A stretch of 11,691 nucleotides of DNA from JBBQSN01 sp038213835 (GTDB lineage Bacteria; Actinomycetota; Actinomycetes; Actinomycetales; CAWJMD01): NCBI GenBank assembly GCA_038213835.1, contig JBBQSN010000113.1:1-11691 (forward strand). The letters run 5' to 3'. The notes below the pieces were generated by a model, which was given only the letters and a program-made list of their open reading frames with translations, was not told the DNA's origin and did no database searches. Each line of letters starts with the position of its first letter. Position 1 is the stretch's first letter. The translations under genes and the position numbers were made by a program. Positions 1 through 6,553 of the stretch are shown in pieces.

Positions 1-1
1 C

Positions 2-238
2 GGCGAGGGCGTCGCGGACGGCTCGATGCGGGTCGACCAGCCGCGCACCGCCACCCGCGCCGTGCTCTCGCTCGCCGTCGACGTCGCGCGCTGGTTCGAC
101 CCCCGGGGGCGCGAGAGCGTCCACGACGTTGGGAGGATCTACGCGGACCTCGCGGTGCGGATGCTCGGCGCCGAGCCACCGGTCCACGATCCGGGCCGGA
201 CGACGGCCCGGCGCCCCGTCGAGAGGAGCACACGGTGA
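2..238 (+). CDS. TetR-family transcriptional regulator, C-terminal part (5' end outside window)
   Basis: This is the last 78 residues of a reading frame that enters from the left edge. The segment starting GEGVADGSMRVDQPRTA and running through LSLAVDVARWF matches the C-terminal ligand-binding helices of TetR regulators of the KstR2/FadR-like type, where an 'ADG.FRV.dpr.a..allsl..dvarWy' pattern is common. The DNA-binding helix-turn-helix would lie upstream and is not visible. The stop TGA overlaps the GTG start of the thioesterase gene as GTGA, so the two are almost certainly co-transcribed and translationally coupled. Many TetR regulators of this type control fatty-acid or acyl-CoA genes, so a thioesterase partner is plausible. 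The last 20 residues are Arg-rich and probably disordered. The family call rests on a short segment. Confidence 0.72.
   Translation, partial: GEGVADGSMRVDQPRTATRAVLSLAVDVARWFDPRGRESVHDVGRIYADLAVRMLGAEPPVHDPGRTTARRPVERSTR
222..228 (+). promoter_or_regulatory. Ribosome binding site of tesB
   Basis: AGAGGAG lies 6 nt before the GTG at 235. It supports that start over the in-frame ATG at 283. Confidence 0.7.
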
Positions 239-1194
239 CCCCCGAGCAGGAGCGCCCGGCCGGCCGCACGCCGAGGGGCCCGATGGACGCCGCCGCGACC
301 CAGCCCCCCACGGAACGGCGCGACCCGGCCGAGGTGCTCGCCGGCCTGCTGGCCGTGATGGACCTGCGCGAGCTCGAGCCCGACGAGGCCGGCCAGGACC
401 GGTTCGAGGGTGACAGCCAGTGGCAGCCGCACGGCCGCGTCTACGGCGGCCAGGTGCTCGGCCAGACGCTGATGGCGGCCTCGCTCACCGTGCAGGACGA
501 CCGTCTCGTGCACTCGATGCACGGCTACTTCCTGCGCCCGGGCGACGCCAACGAGCCGATCCAGTTCGCCGTCGAGCGGCTGCGCGACGGCCGCTCGTTC
601 ACCGCCCGCCGCGTGCACGCGCTGCAGGGCGACCGGCCGATCCTGTCGATGATCGCCTCGTTCCAGGACCCCGGGGAGGGCTACGACCACCAGGACGAGA
701 TGCCGGATGTCCCCGGCCCGGACGAGCTGCCCACCACCGCCGAGGTGCTCGGCCACATCGACCACCCCGCAGCGCAGTACTGGTCCTACGCGCGCCCCAT
801 CGACGTCCGGCACGTGCGGTCCCCGATCTACCTCGAGGCCGACCCGGAGCAGCGCGCCTCCCAGGCGGTGTGGATGCGCACCGTCGCCCCGATGCCTGAC
901 GACCCGGTGCTGCACCGCGCCGTGCTCGGCTACGCCAGCGACTACACGCTGCTGGAGTCGGTGCTGCGCAAGCACGGCCGTACCTGGGCGACCGTCGGCG
1001 CCACGGCCAGCCTCGACCACGCCATGTGGTGGCACCGCCCCGCCCGCGCCGACGAGTGGCTGCTCTACACCCAGGCCAGCCCGTCCGCCCAGAGCGGCCG
1101 CGGCCTCGGCGCCGGCCGGATCTTCGCCCAGGACGGCCGCCTGGTCGCCACCGTCGCCCAGGAGGGCATGGTCCGTCCGCCGCGGGAACGCTGA
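235..1194 (+). CDS. tesB: Acyl-CoA thioesterase II
   Basis: TesB hydrolyses acyl-CoA to free fatty acid and CoA in the cytoplasm. The 319-residue product has the double hot-dog fold signature: HGRVYGGQVLGQ (about 66-77) and HGYFLRPGD (96-104) in the first half, and the second hot-dog domain from about 190 to 312. The catalytic set of E. coli TesB (Asp204, Thr228, Gln278) aligns with Asp236 in YASDYTLLE, Ser259 in SLDHAMWW and Gln309 in VAQEGMVR, with nearly the same spacing. Ser in place of Thr is a mild, probably functional substitution. The N-terminus carries about 30 extra low-complexity residues. Starting at Met17 (283) would shorten this, but the SD and the GTGA overlap favour 235. Its neighbour is the TetR gene, which may regulate it. 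An open frame continues in phase after the stop into the pentapeptide ORF. Confidence 0.93.
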   Translation: MTPEQERPAGRTPRGPMDAAATQPPTERRDPAEVLAGLLAVMDLRELEPDEAGQDRFEGDSQWQPHGRVYGGQVLGQTLMAASLTVQDDRLVHSMHGYFLRPGDANEPIQFAVERLRDGRSFTARRVHALQGDRPILSMIASFQDPGEGYDHQDEMPDVPGPDELPTTAEVLGHIDHPAAQYWSYARPIDVRHVRSPIYLEADPEQRASQAVWMRTVAPMPDDPVLHRAVLGYASDYTLLESVLRKHGRTWATVGATASLDHAMWWHRPARADEWLLYTQASPSAQSGRGLGAGRIFAQDGRLVATVAQEGMVRPPRER

Positions 1195-1317
1195 TGTCGA
1201 AGTCACTTCAACCGGGGTCACGCGAGGACTTCGCGGCGCACGACGCTGCACCCGAAGCTGGACTACGGCTCTACGAACCTGGTCTCTGCCACGCCGGACA
1301 CCACGACGGGCTGGGCG

Positions 1318-1635
1318 TTGTTCGCAGGTTGCCTCTTCCGCGGAGCGGACATGCGGCAGGCCACCGTGGACAAGGTGCACTTCTCACGCTGCGACTTCCG
1401 CGACGCGGATCTGCGGGGCGCATCCCTGCGAGGCACGGCCTTCTTCGCGTGCGACCTGACAGGTGCCGACCTGCGCGGAGCCGACCTCCGCGGTGCCGAT
1501 CTCGGGGGGCGCGAGACCGGCGGCCCCCGGGACCGGACGGACCTCACCGGCGCCCGCTTGGACCCAGGCGCCCTCGACCACGCCGAGGTCGACCCCAGCA
1601 CGGTCCTGCCCGAGCCCTTCGGCGGGCCTCCCTGA
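1318..1635 (+). CDS. Short pentapeptide-repeat protein, start uncertain, possibly a remnant
   Basis: From residue 1 the protein reads as 13 uninterrupted pentapeptides (LFAGC, LFRGA, DMRQA, TVDKV, HFSRC, DFRDA, DLRGA and so on). A break of about nine residues (ETGGPRDRT) follows, then about three weaker repeats and a tail ending in PEPFGGPP. Such repeats fold into a right-handed quadrilateral beta-helix, and here they would make only three to four coils. Function is unknown; a DNA-gyrase-protecting Qnr/MfpA role cannot be assigned, since those have longer repeat regions. The start is doubtful. The first common start codon is TTG at 1318, at the very first repeat and with no good SD, and the next is ATG at 1351. 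The frame is open back to the tesB stop (1192-1194) with no ATG or GTG in between, and codon use looks coding from roughly 1207. The 5' end may be lost, or an unusual start is used. Confidence 0.6.
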   Translation: MFAGCLFRGADMRQATVDKVHFSRCDFRDADLRGASLRGTAFFACDLTGADLRGADLRGADLGGRETGGPRDRTDLTGARLDPGALDHAEVDPSTVLPEPFGGPP

Positions 1636-1638
1636 CCT

Positions 1639-1675
1639 ATGACCACCTCGGCGGTCGGGCACCAGCCGTGGTCAT
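1639..1675 (+). terminator. Hairpin just after the pentapeptide ORF
   Basis: ATGACCAC (1639-1646) pairs perfectly with GTGGTCAT (1668-1675). The 21-nt loop can form an inner stem, GGCGGT with ACC-A-GCC (one bulge). It begins 3 nt after the stop codon, the usual place for a terminator. There is no T tract, which is common in high-GC actinomycetes, so the termination role is inferred. The rest of the gap up to 1769 shows nothing else I can name. Confidence 0.5.
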
Positions 1676-1769
1676 GACAGCCCCTCCAGCCTTCATCGGC
1701 CCCGGATGCGTTGGTCCGATCGGGCGGTCCGGCTCCCGGGTCCGGCTCCCACCGGGGCACGATCTCGAC

Positions 1770-2338
1770 ATGGGGGACGACAGCGAGGTGCGGCTCGGCC
1801 GGGACGGCGTCCGGCGAGGCTGGCTGCTCGCGGCGGCGTCCGGGGCGTCGGCCGTCCTGATCGTCGTCACGGCCGCGATCGGCTGGTGGCCGCTGACTGT
1901 CGCCGCCCAGGTGTCGTACCCGGTCCTGGCGCTCACCGCCTCGCTGGTCTGGCTGCTCACCCGCCGGGGAGCGGACGCCGTGGTCCCCACGACCGAGCAC
2001 CTCTCGGTCGAGGGGCGAGCTGGACCCCACCACACTGGGCCTGGGGCGACCTCCTCGAGGTCGGCGCGGCGACGACCTCCGGGCTGGTCCCCTACCTGGC
2101 GCCGGGTCTGACCGTCCTGATCCGGCCGGAAGGACGGGCCTGGGCCACTCCCGGTCCGAACATGGCGCTAGCCGTCCAGCTCGCGGTCTTCGGTCGAGAC
2201 GCGCAGGGGGGCGCCGTCGACACGCTGCGGGCCTCCTGCGCCGAGCACGGCGTACCGTTCGACGAGAGCGGTCTGCGGATGGCGGAGCAACCGCGCCCGG
2301 GCAGCTCGATGCGCACAGACAAGGCCCGCCCCGGCTGA
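1770..2338 (+). pseudogene. Two-TM membrane protein with PH-like C-terminal part, split by a -1 frameshift
   Basis: Two partial frames join into one sensible protein. From ATG 1770 the first frame gives a charged N-terminus and two hydrophobic helices (about residues 17-38 and 43-63, around a GWWPLTV turn), then TTEHLSVEG. After that the frame turns into Arg/Ser-rich noise and stops at 2111. The -1 frame takes over at 2015 with ASWTPPHWAWGDLLEVGAA and continues through LTVLIRPEGRAW to the stop at 2338. The shift falls on the G run 2012-2015: one extra G would give VEGASWTPPHW without a break and a 189-residue protein. Two TM helices followed by a small beta-rich domain with a 'W.Dl.eV' motif look like bacterial PH-domain-type membrane proteins; I do not recognise a named family. 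A sequencing error, a real mutation or programmed frameshifting are all possible. No strong SD is seen before 1770. Confidence 0.6.
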
Positions 2339-2357
2339 ACCGGCCGCATCGGGGACC

Positions 2358-2396
2358 ACGAAGGGCCCGGCGCCTCGCGGCCACCGGACCCTTCGT
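2358..2396. terminator. Bidirectional hairpin between convergent genes
   Basis: The arm 2358-2370 (ACGAAGGGCCCGG) pairs with 2384-2396 (CCGGACCCTTCGT): 8 bp, one C-A mismatch, then 4 bp, with a 13-nt loop. It lies between the stop at 2338 on the plus strand and the ettA stop at 2415 on the minus strand, so it can serve both. No T tract is present on either side. Confidence 0.7.
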
Positions 2397-2414
2397 CGAG
2401 AGCTTCGTCCTGGG

Positions 2415-4097
<1,683 letters not shown>

Positions 4098-4104
4098 GGT
4101 CACC

Positions 4105-4110
4105 ACACTA
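4105..4110 (-). promoter_or_regulatory. Possible -10 element for ettA
   Basis: On the minus strand TAGTGT (TANNNT type) ends 7 nt before the ettA ATG, placing transcription start at or next to the start codon. I find no good sigma-70 -35; CGGAAC occurs 17 nt upstream. Weak evidence. Confidence 0.3.
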
Positions 4111-4118
4111 GGGCTGGC

Positions 4119-4153
4119 ACCGGGCGCGTTCCGAATCGGCCACCGCGCCCGGT
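4119..4153 (-). terminator. Strong hairpin between ssb and ettA
   Basis: ACCGGGCGCG (4119-4128) and CGCGCCCGGT (4144-4153) form a perfect 10-bp stem with a 15-nt loop. It starts 24 nt after the ssb stop on the minus strand and ends 21 nt before the ettA start codon. It may terminate or attenuate ssb transcription ahead of ettA. There is no T tract. Confidence 0.6.
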
Positions 4154-4177
4154 ACCCCCTGTCGTCCCGCGCGACCC

Positions 4178-4753
4178 TCAGACCGTCGAGGGCTCGGGCT
4201 GGATCACGCCGTCGCGGTCGACCCGCATGCCGTCGACCGGGATGAACGGGTCGGACTCGACCGGGCCGTACGGCACGTCCTCGTCGCTGATCCCCGCGAT
4301 CGAGACCTCCTCCGTCTCCGTGTCCGTCTGCGTGTCCGTCTCCGTGTCCGCCGCCGCGCCCTCGTCGTCGGTGGCGACCTCGGCCGCCCCCCGGCGCACC
4401 TTGGTGAACCGGCTGACACCGTAGGTGAGGTCCGGGCCGACCGAGTCCGCGGTGATGTCGACGCTGGTGCGCAGCACCTTGTCGTCGCCGGTGTACTCGC
4501 GGACGTCGAGCCGGCCGCTCACCACGACCCGCTCGCCCCGGCGCAGCGACTCGCTCACGTTGGCCGCCAGGTAGCCCCAGCAGCTGACCGAGAAGAACGA
4601 CGTACGGACGTCGACCACCCGGCCGAGCTCGGTGTCGTAGCGGCGCACGTTGCTGGCGAGGCGGAACCGGGCGAGGTCGCGCTCGCCGGGGACGACGCGC
4701 AGGACGGGGTCGGCGACCAGGTTGCCGACGACGGTGACATGGGTCTCGTTCAC
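4178..4753 (-). CDS. Single-stranded DNA-binding protein, second (SsbB-type) paralogue without acidic tip
   Basis: The first 110 residues form an SSB OB-fold: NETHVTVVGNLVADPVLR, FRLASNVRRYD, SFFSVSCWGYLAANVSESLRRGERVVVSGRL and a final strand near ITADSVG. The protein binds single-stranded DNA in replication, repair or recombination. The tail holds an acidic Thr/Asp/Glu repeat (136-148) and ends in IQPEPSTV. The DDDxPF tip that recruits partner proteins in the main SSB is absent, as in the second SSB paralogue of actinomycetes (S. coelicolor SsbB, M. tuberculosis Rv2478c). I chose GTG 4753 because GGAGG (4763-4759) lies 5 nt before it; the GTG at 4759 overlaps that SD and is unlikely. It lies downstream of the two GTPase genes after a 135-bp gap and upstream of ettA. 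The housekeeping ssb should be elsewhere in the genome. Confidence 0.9.
   Translation of the reverse strand: MNETHVTVVGNLVADPVLRVVPGERDLARFRLASNVRRYDTELGRVVDVRTSFFSVSCWGYLAANVSESLRRGERVVVSGRLDVREYTGDDKVLRTSVDITADSVGPDLTYGVSRFTKVRRGAAEVATDDEGAAADTETDTQTDTETEEVSIAGISDEDVPYGPVESDPFIPVDGMRVDRDGVIQPEPSTV
4311..4350 (-). repeat. Hexamer/12-mer tandem repeat inside ssb
   Basis: On the plus strand TCCGTC and TCCGTG alternate for about 6.7 copies (12-bp period, one variant unit TGCGTG). It encodes alternating D/E/Q and T residues, DTETDTQTDTETE, in the linker of the SSB. Such a repeat could change length by slippage in 12-bp steps without shifting the frame. Confidence 0.85.
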
Positions 4754-4758
4754 GAGCA

Positions 4759-4763
4759 CCTCC
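4759..4763 (-). promoter_or_regulatory. Ribosome binding site of ssb within a palindrome
   Basis: GGAGG on the minus strand, 5 nt before GTG 4753, decides that start. It is half of the perfect palindrome CCTCCGGAGG (4759-4768), so local pairing might partly mask it. Confidence 0.7.
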
Positions 4764-4773
4764 GGAGGAGCAG

Positions 4774-4792
4774 AGCCCGCACCGTGCGGGCT
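4774..4792 (-). other. Perfect 8-bp hairpin in the ssb leader region
   Basis: AGCCCGCA (4774-4781) pairs with TGCGGGCT (4785-4792) across a 3-nt loop, just upstream of the ssb SD. It may be a terminator for the GTPase operon, which stops at 4889, or a leader structure affecting ssb. A second, weaker inverted repeat, CCTGGT/ACCAGG, is at 4806-4833. Confidence 0.5.
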
Positions 4793-4844
4793 GCCCCGAC
4801 CGTGCCCTGGTGCGCCGTCCCTGCGGAACCAGGAGCCACCGACC

Positions 4845-4880
4845 TGTGGACGACGCCCCTCCCTGGCGCGCTGTGGACGG
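4845..4880 (-). other. Two DnaA-box-like nonamers upstream of ssb
   Basis: On the minus strand TCGTCCACA (4853-4845) and CCGTCCACA (4880-4872) each differ by one or two bases from the actinomycete DnaA box TTGTCCACA. They are 27 bp apart in the gap between the GTPase stop and ssb. Such near matches occur by chance in GC-rich DNA, so binding is speculative. Confidence 0.25.
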
Positions 4881-4888
4881 CGGGAGCC

Positions 4889-6553
4889 TCAGCCCTCGCG
4901 GCGCCCGAGCGCGAGCCGGACCGCCCGGTGGTCGGCCAGCACGCGGCCGACCGGCTCGAGCACCTCGGTGGCCGCCACCCGCGTCACCGCCGCCCGCATC
5001 TCGTTCCCGATCCGCCGCGAACGCCGACGCGCACCGGTGCGCGCGACCGGGACCAGCACGGCGGCGAGCAGGAGCCCCAGCACCAACCCGCCGACGAGCA
5101 GCAGCGTGGGCAGCGGTACGGGGCCGACCATCGGCGTCTCGATCTCGGGCAGCCGCAGCCAGCCGACCACCCCGAGCGCGCCCAGCCACACCAGCCCCGC
5201 GACGGCGGCGAGCGCGAGCAGCACCTGGCCCAGACCGGCCAGACGCCACCAGAACGGCGTGCGGTGCGAGAGGTCGATGGAGGTGACGGCCTGGTCGAGG
5301 GCGTCGGCGAGGTCGGGCCCGGGGGGTGCGGCGGCGACCGACACGGCATCGACCCACCGGCGCGGCAGGTCCTCGCTGCACCGGGTCGCGACCTGCCGGG
5401 TGGCCAGCTCCACCTGGGCGCGCTGGGCCTGCGTTGGGGCGGGAAGCGACGAACGACCCAGGGCCGCGAGGGCGGGGTCCGGAGCGTCTGTCCTCGCGGG
5501 GCCGGAGCCGCCCGGGCCGATCCGCAGCCGCCGCAACGGGTCCGGCTTGAACCGCGCGACCCAGCGCGAGAACGGCCAGCCGGTGCGGGCGTGCGCCCGG
5601 CGCCGGTAGTCGGCCTGCACGGCGTCGAGCACCGCGGGCACGCCGGCGGCACGGGTGAACGCGTCGACGAGCAGATCGCGCCCGGGCAGCTTCTCGGGGT
5701 CGCGCTCAGACTCCCCCACGCCCTGCCGCAGGGCGTCGGCGGCGGTCTCCACGTCGGCGAGGATGCGCTGAGCGACCACCTCGTGGTGCTCGACGGCCTC
5801 GACCAGCGCGCCCCGCAGGTCGCGCACGCCGTCGCCGGTGCGGGCCGACATGGCGAGCACCGGCACCTTCGGCAGTCCGTCCGCGCGCAGCAGCCGCTGC
5901 AGGTCGGTGACGCACTCCTGCACCTGGTCGGCCGGGAGCCGGTCGACCTGGTTGAGCACCATCACCATGACGTCCTGGTGCTCGCCGAGCCGTTGGAGGT
6001 ACCGGGTGTGGAGCAGGTCGTCGGCGTACTTCTGCGGGTCGACCACCCACACCAGCAGGTCGACGAGCCGGACCAGCCGGTCGACCTCGAGCCGGTGGGA
6101 CACGGCGGTGGAGTCGTGGTCCGGCAGGTCGAGCAGCACCAGACCGTGCAGGTCGGTCTGGTCGGTGCCGTCGAGCTCGGACTCGCGCGTGGTGCGGTGC
6201 CGACGCGGCACGTCGAGCCAGTCGAGCAGGGCGGCGCCGCCCTGCCCCCAGACCACGGCGGTGGGCTTGGACGTCGTGGGCCGCCGGGCCCCGACGGTGG
6301 CGATCCCGATGCCCGCGAGCGAGTTGAACAGCGACGACTTCCCGCTGCCGGTGGCCCCGGCGAGCGCGACGACGGTGAACTCGACGCCGAGCGCGAGCCG
6401 CTCGTCGGTGCGGGAGAGCACACCACGGGCCGCCTGGACGTCGACCGGGTCGAGCCGGTCGCCGCCGCGGTCGATCACCTCGCGGAGCACGGAGGTGCGG
6501 GCGTCGAGGTCCACCGGACGGCGACGCCGGACCCGGGTGAGCGGGTTCGTCAT
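4889..6553 (-). CDS. Dynamin-like/YfjP-family membrane GTPase (DynB-like), second gene of the pair
   Basis: This is a 554-residue GTPase with a complete set of G motifs: G1 GATGSGKSS (66-74), Thr residues at 93-94 as G2 candidates, G3 DLPDHD (142-147), G4 NQVD (201-204) and a SAR G5 (236-238). A long, Arg-rich, mostly helical middle follows. Two hydrophobic helices lie at about 436-466 and 481-503, then a basic tail, so the GTPase domain should be cytoplasmic on a membrane anchor. Automatic annotation may call such proteins '50S ribosome-binding GTPase' because of the GTP-binding fold. The gene overlaps the preceding GTPase gene by ATGA, indicating coupled synthesis and probably a hetero-complex. 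The tandem pair next to ssb resembles Streptomyces dynA-dynB, whose products stabilise FtsZ rings at sporulation septa. That functional link is inferred from architecture and neighbourhood. Confidence 0.82.
   Translation of the reverse strand: MTNPLTRVRRRRPVDLDARTSVLREVIDRGGDRLDPVDVQAARGVLSRTDERLALGVEFTVVALAGATGSGKSSLFNSLAGIGIATVGARRPTTSKPTAVVWGQGGAALLDWLDVPRRHRTTRESELDGTDQTDLHGLVLLDLPDHDSTAVSHRLEVDRLVRLVDLLVWVVDPQKYADDLLHTRYLQRLGEHQDVMVMVLNQVDRLPADQVQECVTDLQRLLRADGLPKVPVLAMSARTGDGVRDLRGALVEAVEHHEVVAQRILADVETAADALRQGVGESERDPEKLPGRDLLVDAFTRAAGVPAVLDAVQADYRRRAHARTGWPFSRWVARFKPDPLRRLRIGPGGSGPARTDAPDPALAALGRSSLPAPTQAQRAQVELATRQVATRCSEDLPRRWVDAVSVAAAPPGPDLADALDQAVTSIDLSHRTPFWWRLAGLGQVLLALAAVAGLVWLGALGVVGWLRLPEIETPMVGPVPLPTLLLVGGLVLGLLLAAVLVPVARTGARRRSRRIGNEMRAAVTRVAATEVLEPVGRVLADHRAVRLALGRREG

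Noticed and set aside
1194..1320. ATG overlapping the tesB stop (TGATG) as start of a coupled gene
   Set aside because: This frame leads into Arg/Pro-rich sequence and is not the pentapeptide frame; a frameshift linking them is possible but I see no supporting slip site.
139..1380. 413-codon minus-strand open frame over tesB
   Set aside because: It is antisense to a clear TesB and rich in Arg/Val/Gly/His with no recognisable motif.
4311..4350. Short tandem repeat considered as a CRISPR or regulatory repeat
   Set aside because: The units are only 6-12 bp, adjacent without spacers, and lie in phase within the SSB coding sequence.
4098..5381. Long N-terminal extension of the ettA reading frame on the minus strand
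   Set aside because: It overlaps ssb and the second GTPase gene, is Arg/Ala/Pro/Gly-rich without domain signal, and EttA homology begins precisely at ATG 4097.
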